Source: Quisquiliibacterium sp. (GTDB lineage: Bacteria; Pseudomonadota; Gammaproteobacteria; Burkholderiales; Burkholderiaceae_E). Taken from it: 15,163 nucleotides of DNA. How positions within the stretch are numbered: position 1 is the stretch's first letter; each line of letters starts with the position of its first letter. The notes under the pieces were generated by a model. That model did no database searches. It was not told the origin of the DNA and was given only the letters and a program-made list of their open reading frames with translations. The DNA is taken from NCBI GenBank assembly GCA_023257915.1, contig JALRBB010000420.1:1-15163 (forward strand), read 5' to 3'. The position numbers were made by a program, and so were the translations under genes. Below, in pieces: positions 1 through 7,929 of the stretch.

Positions 1-816
1 ATTGAAGATGCTTGCCGCCTCGACCTTGCGCAGGCACACATTGGTGCCGGCCACCGCGGCCATCGTCCACGGAAAGCACCAGCCGTTGCAGTGGAAAAGT
101 GGCAGAGTCCACAGGTACACCGGATGGCGAGGCAGGCTCCAGGACACAATGTTGCCGATCGCGTTCAGGTAGGCACCGCGGTGATGTACGACCACGCCCT
201 TCGGGTTGCCCGTGGTGCCCGAGGTGTAGTTCAGCCCAATCGCATCCCACTCGTCCTCGGGATGCAGATACGGGCTGGCGGCATCGCCGCGCGCAAGAAA
301 GCTCTCGTAATCGATCTCGCCGATCGCTTCGCCAGGCCCGGAATATTGCGGATCGTTCACGTCAATCACGAAGGGCCGCGTGGCGCCCTCGTCGGCCAGA
401 ATCTGCAGCGCCTCGCCGACCACCGGCGAGAACTCACGATCCACGATGATCACTTTCGAGTCCGAATGCCGGAAGATGAAGGCCATCATCGCCGCATCGA
501 GCCGGGTGTTGATGCTGTTGAGCACCGCCCGGGTCATCGGCACGCCGTAGTGCGCCTCAATCATCTCCGGCGTGTTCGGTAGCACCACGGCCACGGTATC
601 GCCCTCGCCGATATCCAGCGTCTCGAGCGCACCGGCCAGCATGCGCGAGCGCTGATACAACTCGCGCCAACTGCGACGCAGCGGACCATGAATGACGGCA
701 CAGCGCTCCGGGTAGACATCGGCGGCCCATTCGATCAGGCTGAGCGGCGTCAGAGCGACGAAGTTGGCCGGGTTGCGGTCGAGATTCTGGCGATACGGAT
801 TCGGGTGGGTTGGCAT
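1..816 (-). CDS. Acyl-CoA synthetase (AMP-binding family), N-terminal part, cut by left edge
   Basis: ANL-superfamily ligase that would activate a carboxylic acid to its acyl-CoA through an acyl-adenylate. The first 272 codons are present; the reading frame is open to base 1, so the C-terminal part lies outside the window. It begins MPTHPNPYRQNLDRNPANF, an opening I recognise from medium-chain/methylmercaptopropionyl-type (DmdB-like) acyl-CoA synthetases. The AMP-binding P-loop reads NYTSGTTGNPKGVV near residues 212-225, and a conserved LPLFHCNGWCFPW stretch follows. The ATG at 816 is chosen because the family consensus starts there; only a weak GGA lies upstream. It is divergent from the thioredoxin gene. 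The substrate cannot be fixed from this part of the protein. The family assignment is firm; a more specific name is not. Confidence 0.93.
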   Translation of the reverse strand, partial: MPTHPNPYRQNLDRNPANFVALTPLSLIEWAADVYPERCAVIHGPLRRSWRELYQRSRMLAGALETLDIGEGDTVAVVLPNTPEMIEAHYGVPMTRAVLNSINTRLDAAMMAFIFRHSDSKVIIVDREFSPVVGEALQILADEGATRPFVIDVNDPQYSGPGEAIGEIDYESFLARGDAASPYLHPEDEWDAIGLNYTSGTTGNPKGVVVHHRGAYLNAIGNIVSWSLPRHPVYLWTLPLFHCNGWCFPWTMAAVAGTNVCLRKVEAASIFN

Positions 817-891
817 GATCGATCCGGCGCATGAAAGATTGGGGAGACAGTCACCTGCACCGAGACGGCAACGCCGGCCGGCACACGAGCC

Positions 892-897
892 ATTGTA
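892..897 (-). promoter_or_regulatory. Possible -10 element for the acyl-CoA synthetase
   Basis: Read on the minus strand this is TACAAT, preceded by TTGCC, about 75 bases before the ATG at 816. No good -35 sits at the right distance, so this is only a candidate. The rest of the 817-1050 intergenic region shows no other gene. Confidence 0.25.
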
Positions 898-1050
898 GGC
901 AATCCGGGCGCTGCGGACATCTGCGCAGACGCGCGGCACCCGACGCCCCGCGGGCCAAACACCTCGGCGCCAGCAAGTTCTGCGCAGCGCTGTTACAGTC
1001 CGGCCATCAGCGCTGGCAACGCGGCCAGCCCTTTGCAAAGGATCGCTGCC

Positions 1051-1422
1051 ATGTCCGTCGAAAACCTCACCACCGACCAGTTCGATGCCCTCGTCACCGG
1101 CAACGACATCGTCGTGATCGATTTCTGGGCCCCCTGGTGCGGACCGTGCCGGGGTTTTGCGCCGGTCTTCGAGCAGGTGGCCGGCGAAAACCCGGACGTG
1201 AAGTTCGTCAAGGTCAACACCGATCAGGAACAGGCCCTATCGGCGCATTTCGGTATCCGCTCGATTCCGACGCTGATGATCTTTCGCGAGCAGGTGATCG
1301 TATTCCAGCAGCCTGGCGCGCTACCCAAGGGAGCGCTGGACGACCTGCTCGGTCAGGTCAAGGCGCTCGACATGGCTGAGGTCAAGCGCGGCGCACAGTC
1401 GCAGGACGGCGAGACCCACTAG
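1051..1422 (+). CDS. Thioredoxin-family protein
   Basis: Cytoplasmic thiol-disulfide oxidoreductase of about 123 residues. Visible features are the thioredoxin active site WAPWCGPC (about residues 25-32), the central FVKVNTDQE strand and the cis-proline segment RSIPTLMIF. No signal peptide is present, so it should act in the cytoplasm. The ATG at 1051 is preferred over the in-frame TTG at 1033 because AAGGA at 1038-1042 is well placed for it and MSVENLTTDQFD matches the usual start. It is slightly longer than classical TrxA (about 108) because of a polar C-terminal tail. Its TAG overlaps the stop codon of the convergent metC-like gene. It may be a secondary thioredoxin rather than the main TrxA. 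Confidence 0.93.
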   Translation: MSVENLTTDQFDALVTGNDIVVIDFWAPWCGPCRGFAPVFEQVAGENPDVKFVKVNTDQEQALSAHFGIRSIPTLMIFREQVIVFQQPGALPKGALDDLLGQVKALDMAEVKRGAQSQDGETH

Positions 1423-2699
1423 CTGACCTGGCTCATCGCCTCCAGCCCGGCCTGCAGATCGGCGATCAGATCGGCCGGCTCCTCCAGGCCGCAGTGCAGT
1501 CGCACCAGCGGGCCGCCGACCCAGGGGTTGGTGGTGCGCAGGGCGGAAATCCGGCCCGGCACCATCAGGCTCTCGTAGCCGCCCCATGAATAGCCGATCC
1601 GGAAAAAGCGCCGGCCCTCGCACAGCGCGGCCAGCTTGCGGGCGATCCGCTGCTCGGCCTGCGCATCGACAGCCGGCGAGGCGGTCAGCGCCGGCTGGCC
1701 AGCAGCGGGCGCGAGCAGGCGCTCGCGGTCCAGTTCGAACGAAAACAGGCCGCTGGAGCCGCTGAAGTCTCGTCGCCACAGCGCGTGGCCGGGATGAGAC
1801 TGCAAGGCCGGATGCAACACCGACGCCACCTCGGGCCGTTGCTCCAGCCATTGCGCGACCTGCAGCGCGGTCTGCTGATGACGGCGCATCCGCACGTCGA
1901 CGGTGCGCAAGCCGCGCAGGATCAGAAACGCATCATCGCCGCCAACGCAGGTGCCGGTCTGGCGCACTGCAGTCCACAACGGCGCCCACAACTCCTTGCG
2001 CACCACCGCCGCGCCCATCAGCACGTCGGCATGGCCGCTCCAGTATTTGGTCAGCGGCAGCAGAGACACGTCGACCCCCCAGTCGAACGGGCGGGCAAAG
2101 ACCGGCGAGGCCCAGGCATTGTCGATCACCGAGATCGCACCGCGACTGCGCGCCACCGCGCAGATCGCCGGGACATCCTGGATCTCGAAGGTGTAGCTAC
2201 CCGGACTTTCCAGATAGACGATCCGGGTGTTTGGCCGCATCAGTTGCGCGATGCCGGCACCGATCGCCGGATCGAAGAACGTGGTTTCGACCCCCATTCG
2301 TGCCAGCATGCCGCTGGCAAAGGTACGCGCCGGCCCGTAAACCGAGTCGCTCATCAGCATATGGTCGCCGGTCTTCAGATACGCGAGCAAGGTCACCGAA
2401 ATCGCCGACAACCCTGACGGCATGACCGCGGCGCGGCATTCATGACCCCGCCCCTCGATCTCGGCCAGCGCGTCCATCAGCGCAAAGGTGGTCGGCGTGC
2501 CGGCGGTGCCGTAGCTGCTCGCATGCCATTCGCCGGCGGTGGCCGCCGCGCCGGTGGCGTAGGCCTGCTCGAGCGTATCGAACAGCACGGTCGATGCGCG
2601 ATAGACCGGCAGGTTGGCGGTGACGATCTTCTCATCGAAGCGACGCGAGATTTCGGTGACGCGCGAGGCGATGCTGTCTTGCGGGGAGGGTTCGCTCAT
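1419..2699 (-). CDS. metC: Cystathionine beta-lyase (MetC-like), Cys/Met metabolism PLP enzyme
   Basis: PLP-dependent fold-type I enzyme of 426 residues that would cleave cystathionine to homocysteine, pyruvate and ammonia in methionine synthesis. It resembles E. coli MetC along its whole length: SYGTAGTPT (62-70), LESPGS (163-168), IDNAWA (192-197, Asp binding the PLP nitrogen), LTKYWSGHADVLMGA with the Schiff-base lysine at about 218, GGDDAF, RDFSGSSGLFSF, YSWGGYESL and RLHCGLE. It is about 30 residues longer than E. coli MetC, mostly from an Ala/Pro-rich insertion after LDRERLL. In E. coli MetC the first motif reads YGRRG with an arginine that contacts PLP phosphate; here it is YGTAG. A weak GGAA precedes the ATG. 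A cystathionine gamma-synthase or another lyase of the family is less likely. Confidence 0.9.
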   Translation of the reverse strand: MSEPSPQDSIASRVTEISRRFDEKIVTANLPVYRASTVLFDTLEQAYATGAAATAGEWHASSYGTAGTPTTFALMDALAEIEGRGHECRAAVMPSGLSAISVTLLAYLKTGDHMLMSDSVYGPARTFASGMLARMGVETTFFDPAIGAGIAQLMRPNTRIVYLESPGSYTFEIQDVPAICAVARSRGAISVIDNAWASPVFARPFDWGVDVSLLPLTKYWSGHADVLMGAAVVRKELWAPLWTAVRQTGTCVGGDDAFLILRGLRTVDVRMRRHQQTALQVAQWLEQRPEVASVLHPALQSHPGHALWRRDFSGSSGLFSFELDRERLLAPAAGQPALTASPAVDAQAEQRIARKLAALCEGRRFFRIGYSWGGYESLMVPGRISALRTTNPWVGGPLVRLHCGLEEPADLIADLQAGLEAMSQVS

Positions 2700-2747
2700 G
2701 GCTTGCGGTTCCGTCGGCTGGATGTGGACACTTGTTGCGTGCGACCG

Positions 2748-2753
2748 ATTATA
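2748..2753 (-). promoter_or_regulatory. Candidate -10 box for metC
   Basis: On the minus strand this is a perfect TATAAT, preceded by CTGCC, about 49 bases before the metC ATG and inside the 84-base divergent gap with the aminotransferase gene. The -35 region is poor, so the call rests on the -10 alone. Confidence 0.35.
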
Positions 2754-2783
2754 GGCAGGGCGCGATCGGCTACCATCGCGGCC

Positions 2784-3962
2784 ATGAAGACAGCATCCAA
2801 TCGCATCAACGGCGTGCAGACCCCGATCATCCCGACGATCGCGGCGATGGTGCGCGCCAATCCGGGAACCATCTCGCTCGGCCAGGGCGTGGTCAGCTAC
2901 GGCCCGCCGGCCGACGCGGTCGCGGCCTTGCCCTCGCTGATGGCCGATCCGGCCCTGAACAAATACCAGGCGGTAACCGGCATTGCACCACTGGTCGATG
3001 CCATCAAGGGCAAGCTGCTCGCCGAGAACGGCTACCGGGTCGACGGACAGTCCGAGATCATGGTCACCGCCGGCAGCAACAGCGCCTTTCTGACCGCAGT
3101 GCTCGCGATCGCCGACCCCGGCGATGAGCTGATCCTGCCAACGCCTTACTACTTCAACCAGGAGATGGCGATCCGGATGTGCGGCTGCACCCCGGTGCTG
3201 GTGCCCACCCGGTCCGACTGGCAGCTCGACATAGACGCGCTGGCGCGCGCGATCACACCGCGCACCCGCGCGATCGTCACCCTGTCGCCGAACAATCCGA
3301 CTGGTGCGGTGTATCCGGAGCAGGACCTGCGCGCGGTCAACGCGCTATGCGCGCAACACGGCATCTATCACTTCAGCGACGAGGCCTACGAGTACTTCAC
3401 CTACGAAGGCGCGCGGCACTTTTCGCCGGCCTCGATCCCGGGCGCGCATGAGCACACACTGTCGTTTTACTCATTCTCGAAGAATTACGGGATGGCGAGC
3501 TGGCGGGTCGGATATGTCGTGTATCCACTGGCGCTATCCGAGGCGATGAACAAGGTGCAGGACACGAACCTGATCTGCGCGCCGGTGGCCTCGCAACTGC
3601 TCGCAGCAGAATCGCTGAAAAAGGGCCGCGCAATCATCGACCCGCAGATCGATGCGCTGGCCCGGGTGCGGCGTACGGTGCATGAATCCCTGGCCTCGCT
3701 AGGCGATCTGGTCGAGTTCCCGCGCACCGAAGGTGCGTTCTACGTGCTGATGAAATTGCCTGGCGTCGATGACGCGCTGGCCTTCAACCGGACGATGGTC
3801 GAGCGGCACAAGGTCGCGACGATCCCCGGGTTCGCGTTCGGGCGGACTGACACGAAAACCGCCAACTACCAGCGGCTTTCCTACGGCGCGCTGGATGCTG
3901 CATCGGTCGCCGAGGGCGTGCAGCGCTTCGTCGCGGCAGTCAAGGACTGGTACCAGCGCTGA
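2784..3962 (+). CDS. Class I/II pyridoxal-phosphate aminotransferase
   Basis: Fold-type I aminotransferase of 392 residues, probably transferring the amino group of an amino acid to 2-oxoglutarate or another keto acid. Visible motifs are SLGQGVVSYGPP near residue 31, KYQAVTGIAPL, SPNNPTGAVY (168-177, Asn binding PLP), SDEAYEYFTY (198-207), SFSKNYGMASWRVGY with the PLP lysine at about 233 and Arg 241, and NYQRLSYGAL carrying the likely substrate-carboxylate arginine. The ATG at 2784 starts the conserved protein. The open frame extends upstream to 2442, but that part lies antisense to metC and is not protein-like. There is no strong ribosome site. It is divergent from metC. The family is clear, but the substrate (aspartate, aromatic or other) cannot be told from sequence. 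Confidence 0.92.
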   Translation: MKTASNRINGVQTPIIPTIAAMVRANPGTISLGQGVVSYGPPADAVAALPSLMADPALNKYQAVTGIAPLVDAIKGKLLAENGYRVDGQSEIMVTAGSNSAFLTAVLAIADPGDELILPTPYYFNQEMAIRMCGCTPVLVPTRSDWQLDIDALARAITPRTRAIVTLSPNNPTGAVYPEQDLRAVNALCAQHGIYHFSDEAYEYFTYEGARHFSPASIPGAHEHTLSFYSFSKNYGMASWRVGYVVYPLALSEAMNKVQDTNLICAPVASQLLAAESLKKGRAIIDPQIDALARVRRTVHESLASLGDLVEFPRTEGAFYVLMKLPGVDDALAFNRTMVERHKVATIPGFAFGRTDTKTANYQRLSYGALDAASVAEGVQRFVAAVKDWYQR

Positions 3963-3987
3963 TCGGCCCTCGTTCCACGCAACCGGC

Positions 3988-4170
3988 CTAGCCGGCGAGC
4001 GCTGCCGGATCGAGAAAATCCGTGCCCAGCGCCTGCGCCACCGCCGGATGCGTGATCTGGCCTTGCGCGATGTTCAGACCATTGCGCAGATGTGGATCTT
4101 GCGCAATCGCGCGGCGCCATCCGGATGCGAACAGCCAGCAGGCATAGGGTCTGCGGTTTGTCCTGCGCGC
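3988..4170 (-). pseudogene. ald: C-terminal remnant of an alanine dehydrogenase
   Basis: The minus-strand frame ending in TAG at 3988-3990 reads RPYACWLFASGWRRAI, then AQDPHLRNGLNIAQGQITHP, then AVAQALGTDFLDPAALAG. This lines up, with its natural end, with the last 50 or so residues of bacterial alanine dehydrogenases (family pattern: LPY, then a helix, GW, DP.L..GLN...G..T...VA.ALG, and a short acidic tail). The N-terminal part, with the NAD fold and catalytic residues, is absent: upstream the frame degrades into VGVARRTNRRPY and then unrelated sequence before the next gene. It cannot encode a working enzyme. It looks like what is left after most of an ald gene was deleted or replaced. The match comes from memory of the family and was not tested by a search. 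Confidence 0.6.
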
Positions 4171-4187
4171 CACACCGACTTCATAAT
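4158..4187 (+). promoter_or_regulatory. Candidate sigma70 promoter for the rquA-like gene
   Basis: TTGTCC at 4158-4163 and CATAAT at 4182-4187 are separated by 18 bases, giving a start near 4194 and a leader of about 70 bases before the ATG at 4263. The promoter sits over the broken end of the ald remnant. Confidence 0.4.
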
Positions 4188-4262
4188 GATTCGTCATCCA
4201 AGCCGGATTGCATGCGTCGCTGTTTGCGATGCGCGCAGTCCAGCAGACAACATGGAGACCCG

Positions 4263-4967
4263 ATGACGAGCCAAGCAAGCCGGATCGAAGCCAACACACC
4301 GAGCGTGCCCTCCTATCTGTCCGACACCTATTGGTGGGCGTATGTGCATCCGCGCGCCGTGCGCCTGTTCGAGCGTCAATGGCTGGTCAACCTGATCCTG
4401 TGGGGCAACTTCGCCAGACTGCGCGACGCTGCGCTCGACGCGCTGGGCCCGGCTCTGGAAGGTCGCACGCTGCAGGTGGCCTGCGTCTACGGCAACCTGA
4501 CGCAGCGCCTGCTCGAGCGCATCGCGCCGCAGGGGTCGCTTGATGTTGTCGACATCCTGCCGATCCAGTTGCAGAACCTGCACCGCAAGCTGCCAGCCGA
4601 CCCGCGCGTCACGCTGATCCATGGCAACAGCTCTTCGCTGCCCAGGGCATCGGCCAGCTACGACCGGGCGCTGCTGTTCTTTCTGCTGCATGAGCAACCG
4701 GAACCTGTGCGCCAGGCGACGATTGCCGAGGCGCTGCGCGTCCTTAAGCCCGGCGGCGAGCTGGTGATTGTCGACTACCATCGGCCGTCGCGCAGCAACC
4801 CGCTGTTTCTGCCGATGAAGGCGATCCTGCACACGCTTGAGCCATACGCGCTTGACCTCTGGCGCCAAGCGCTCGAAAGCTGGCTGCCGCCGGATACGCG
4901 GATCTCTCGCCTGGACAAGCGCACCATGTTCGGCGGCCTGTACCAGATCCTGCGCATCACCGTCTGA
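4263..4967 (+). CDS. rquA: Rhodoquinone biosynthesis enzyme RquA (methyltransferase-like)
   Basis: A 234-residue class I methyltransferase-fold protein. RquA converts ubiquinone to rhodoquinone, the low-potential quinone used with fumarate reductase when oxygen is scarce. The recognition rests on the N-terminal block SVPSYLSDTYWWAYVHP followed by RLFERQWLVNLILWGNF (about 14-50), which I know as an RquA signature; on VACVYG (72-77) where ordinary SAM methyltransferases have a glycine-rich D/ExGxGxG motif; on VVDILPIQL (95-103), FFLLHEQP (139-146), LKPGGELVIVDYHRP (161-175) and the terminal MFGGLYQ. The start is supported by GGAG at 4254-4257, five bases before ATG. The gene stands alone next to an ald remnant, which fits acquisition by transfer. 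An uncharacterised ubiE-like methyltransferase is the alternative. Confidence 0.82.
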   Translation: MTSQASRIEANTPSVPSYLSDTYWWAYVHPRAVRLFERQWLVNLILWGNFARLRDAALDALGPALEGRTLQVACVYGNLTQRLLERIAPQGSLDVVDILPIQLQNLHRKLPADPRVTLIHGNSSSLPRASASYDRALLFFLLHEQPEPVRQATIAEALRVLKPGGELVIVDYHRPSRSNPLFLPMKAILHTLEPYALDLWRQALESWLPPDTRISRLDKRTMFGGLYQILRITV

Positions 4968-5032
4968 ACGCGCGCTCCGGACACTGGCCATACCGGCGCA
5001 GCCAGCCGGGCTCGCATTCAGAGCGCAACGAT

Positions 5033-6112
5033 TCAGGGCACGATCTTTTGTTCGCGGAACTGGCGCAGCAGCCGCACGAACATCTCCTCGGTATCGACCA
5101 CATCGTGAAAGCCATGCTGGCGCGACTTGGTCACATTCGACATCACGTCCCAGTCGGAGTTGAACACGTAGTCGCCAAACGGCCAGGCGACCACTTGGTC
5201 ATACGGATAGGGCTGAAGGCCGTGTTCGCGCACGATCGTCTGCCAGAGCGGCCCCTTGTCCGCCATCTGCGCGGTCAGCGAGATGACCTGGGGCTGCGCC
5301 CATGGCATCTCGAACACTTCGGCGATCCGCGGCCACAAGTTGCACCAGCGGAAGTAGTCACCGTTGGTGATGTTGTAGGCCTGGTTCGCGCAGCGCGCAT
5401 CGGTCGCGGCCCACAGCGCCGCGTTCGCAAAATGCGCAGAATCGGTGACCTGATAAATGGAGTTCCAGGCGATGCCAGGAAAACGCAACGGCAACCCGAG
5501 CCGCTTGCAGATCGATGCATAAACCGCGATCACCGGCACGATGCTCATCGGCGTGCCCGGCGCAAAGCCACAGAGTGTCTGCGGACGCAGTTCAGCCCAG
5601 TCCCAGCGCTTGCCCTGCTGATACGCGGTCAGCCAGTCGATCTGGTCGAAGTAATAGTTCGGCGGCATGTGACGCGGGTCAGTCTCGCGAGCCGGCGTGC
5701 GAAACGCGCCCAAGTGCGTTCCGTAATACTTGGTGCCGGTCACAAGCACCACGCGCTGCAGCTGCGGCGCGACCAGATCAATCGCGCTGACCGAATTGAC
5801 CAGCATGTCGCGGTTCGCGTCGATGTTGTTCGCGTAACCGGACGCAGCACCAGCGGCCGCCTGAAAGGCCGCATAGAACACATGCGTGACTTCGCTCAAG
5901 CCGGCAAGCGCCTTGTTGGTTGCAGCCGGATCGAGCAGGTCGACACTGATGTAACGCACGCCGGGGCGATCCTTGCCCTGGCGTCGCGACAGTCCGATCA
6001 CCTGCCAGTCGCCCGCCGCCTCGAGACGTTCGACGATGTAGCGCCCGATTACTCCGAGCGCCCCGACCACCACCGCGGTCTTGCGCGCGGCTGTCTGCTG
6101 CGTTTGGCTCAT
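5033..6112 (-). CDS. PRISE-type short-chain reductase (progesterone 5-beta-reductase/iridoid synthase-like)
   Basis: Extended SDR protein of 359 residues, probably an NADPH-dependent enone (1,4) reductase. Residues 13-23 read AVVVGALGVIG, a GxxGxxG dinucleotide site; LSRR (41-44) fits NADPH binding; DLLDP (58-62) follows. The PRISE marks are TGTKYYGTHLG (125-135, candidate catalytic Lys 128) and PNYYFDQIDWL (151-161, candidate catalytic Tyr), then a RPQTLCGFAPG stretch. The ATG at 6112 is chosen because AAGGA lies about ten bases upstream and the Rossmann strand follows directly; the frame also runs 18 codons further upstream. It lies 50 bases after the ligase gene on the same strand and is probably co-transcribed with it. 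The substrate is unknown; a steroid- or terpenoid-like enone or an unsaturated acyl compound are guesses. Confidence 0.85.
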   Translation of the reverse strand: MSQTQQTAARKTAVVVGALGVIGRYIVERLEAAGDWQVIGLSRRQGKDRPGVRYISVDLLDPAATNKALAGLSEVTHVFYAAFQAAAGAASGYANNIDANRDMLVNSVSAIDLVAPQLQRVVLVTGTKYYGTHLGAFRTPARETDPRHMPPNYYFDQIDWLTAYQQGKRWDWAELRPQTLCGFAPGTPMSIVPVIAVYASICKRLGLPLRFPGIAWNSIYQVTDSAHFANAALWAATDARCANQAYNITNGDYFRWCNLWPRIAEVFEMPWAQPQVISLTAQMADKGPLWQTIVREHGLQPYPYDQVVAWPFGDYVFNSDWDVMSNVTKSRQHGFHDVVDTEEMFVRLLRQFREQKIVP

Positions 6113-6162
6113 TGCCTGTTTTCCTTGCTGTTGATCGCGTTGTCTTAACTTGTCACCCGTCG

Positions 6163-7929
6163 TCATTCAGGACAAAAAATGACGGCATCGTCCGGTGGGC
6201 TGGCGTACAAGCGCTGGACTTCGCCAGCGCGGGACTGCAATACCGCGCGCTGATTCAAGTACCCCTTGTCGGTAATCTCACCCGCATCGAGCTGCGGCGG
6301 TGAGTCGAGCGCCATGACTCGGCCAATGCGCAAGGAACTTGCACCCGCCGCATCACGAGCCAGCAGCGCAAGCGCGTCACGCAGACGATCGCGCAACTGT
6401 TGCGGTGACATGCCCGAGGCCACCGCCGGGTTCAGGAACAGCAGCGCGCCGATCTCATCGCGGTCATGGCCGGTGATCACCGCGTCTTGTACGACCGGGT
6501 CGCAAGCGGCGATCAGCTTCACGCGCAGTGCCCCGACATGGACCCAGGTGCCAGTGACAAGCTTGAAGTCCTCGGCGACGCGACCATCAAAGGCGAGGCC
6601 CTGCTCCGGATACGCCAGATCGACGAACTTCAACGCATCACCGATCTTGTAATAGCCCTGATCGTCAAAGGCCTGCGCGCTCAGATCCGGGCGCCCGAAG
6701 TACCCAGGTGTCACATTCGGGCCGCGCAGCCGCACTTCGAGCTTGCCGGCCGAAGGCACCAGCTTGAGTTCGCAACCCGGTACCGGCAGACCGATGACAC
6801 CCGCCTTGTCGACCGGAAAATGGACTGCGGTTGCCAGTGGTGCGGTTTCGGTAGACCCCCAGGCCGACACGACGTAGACCGGCTCAGGCGAAGTCTCACG
6901 CGCCATCTTTGCGAAGCGCTCGTACAAATTCTGAGGCAGGGCCGCACCCGCATAGAACACGAAGCGGCAGCGCGAAAACAAGTTGCGGCGCAACTGCTCG
7001 TCGCTTTCCAGGTAGGGCATCAACAAGTCGAAACCGCGCGGCACGTTGAAATACATCGTCGGCGCAATTTCCTTCAAGTTGCGCACCGAGGTCTCGATCA
7101 GACCGGGCGCCGGCTTGCCGCCATCGATATACAGCGTGCCTCCGTTGGCCAGCACCAGGTTAAAGGTGTAGTTGCCGCCGAAGGTGTGATTCCAGGGCAG
7201 CCAGTCAACCACCACCGGCGGAGTGTCAACCATGAACGGCCACAGCTGCACCGCCTGCTGCTGGTTGGTGGTGATCATGCGCTGCGTGTTCAGCACGCCC
7301 TTGGGCATGCCGGTCGAGCCCGAGGTAAACAGGAGCTTGGCGACGGTGTCCGGCCCGGTAGCCGCATGCGCGGCATCGACCGCAGCGCCGGGTTCCTCAG
7401 TCATCAGCTCGGCAAGCGGCGTAGCCTGCATACCTACCGCGGCCAGTGCACCGGCAAAGCGCGCCGGGTCGGCCGCGTAAACCAACCCAGGTTTGAGCAA
7501 CTCGAACACATAGCGCAGCTTTGCGTGGTCGGCGCTCATCAGCGAATAGGCGGGCGACACCGGAGCCACCGGGACACCAACGTGCATCGCGCCAAGGGCG
7601 AGCAGCGCATGATCGATGCTGTTGTCGGACAACACCACCACTGGCCGGCTGGCATCCAGGCCGCGGGCAAGCAGGCCTTGAGCGACTCGCCGCACCTGCA
7701 CCAGCGCTTGCGCATAGCTCAGCTTGCGCCAGCCGTCGCCATCACGCTCGGCCAGAAAGGTCTGATCCGCTCGATGCTGCGCCCAGTGCGCAAGCCAATC
7801 AGCGACGACTCGCGCACCCTGCTCCAGTGTCTGTGGTGAACGCAACAGCATGACACCGTCGGCGCGGGTTTCTATGTCGATTGCGGCCGGCGCCAGGCGC
7901 AGGCCGGTCGTTGCAACAGCCCTTGTCAT
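6163..7929 (-). CDS. Feruloyl-CoA synthase-like acyl-CoA ligase
   Basis: ANL-superfamily ligase of 588 residues, expected to make an acyl-CoA from an aromatic or other bulky acid with ATP. Motifs are the P-loop LLFTSGSTGMPKGVL (199-213), VDWLPWNHTFGGNYTFNLVL, a family block resembling feruloyl-CoA synthases, FYAGAALPQ, SAWGSTETAP (the A5-type motif), YYKIGDALKF in place of the usual TGD, and AGEITDKGYLNQRA with the catalytic lysine at about 555. The ATG at 7929 is preferred to upstream in-frame starts because GGGAAA lies just before it. The PRISE reductase follows after 50 bases, so both probably act in one pathway. It could also be a ligase for a different plant-, terpene- or steroid-derived acid; ferulate itself is not proven, and no feruloyl-CoA hydratase lies in the window. 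Confidence 0.85.
   Translation of the reverse strand: MTRAVATTGLRLAPAAIDIETRADGVMLLRSPQTLEQGARVVADWLAHWAQHRADQTFLAERDGDGWRKLSYAQALVQVRRVAQGLLARGLDASRPVVVLSDNSIDHALLALGAMHVGVPVAPVSPAYSLMSADHAKLRYVFELLKPGLVYAADPARFAGALAAVGMQATPLAELMTEEPGAAVDAAHAATGPDTVAKLLFTSGSTGMPKGVLNTQRMITTNQQQAVQLWPFMVDTPPVVVDWLPWNHTFGGNYTFNLVLANGGTLYIDGGKPAPGLIETSVRNLKEIAPTMYFNVPRGFDLLMPYLESDEQLRRNLFSRCRFVFYAGAALPQNLYERFAKMARETSPEPVYVVSAWGSTETAPLATAVHFPVDKAGVIGLPVPGCELKLVPSAGKLEVRLRGPNVTPGYFGRPDLSAQAFDDQGYYKIGDALKFVDLAYPEQGLAFDGRVAEDFKLVTGTWVHVGALRVKLIAACDPVVQDAVITGHDRDEIGALLFLNPAVASGMSPQQLRDRLRDALALLARDAAGASSLRIGRVMALDSPPQLDAGEITDKGYLNQRAVLQSRAGEVQRLYASPPDDAVIFCPE

Noticed and set aside
91..582. 163-codon plus-strand frame antisense to the acyl-CoA synthetase
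   Set aside because: High-GC shadow of a clear coding frame on the other strand.
2442..2783. Upstream extension of the aminotransferase frame
   Set aside because: It lies antisense to the start of metC, has no aminotransferase homology, and the family start is at 2784.
6466..7839. 457-codon plus-strand frame antisense to the CoA ligase
   Set aside because: His/Arg/Gln-rich low-complexity translation with no family motif; the minus strand encodes an obvious ligase.
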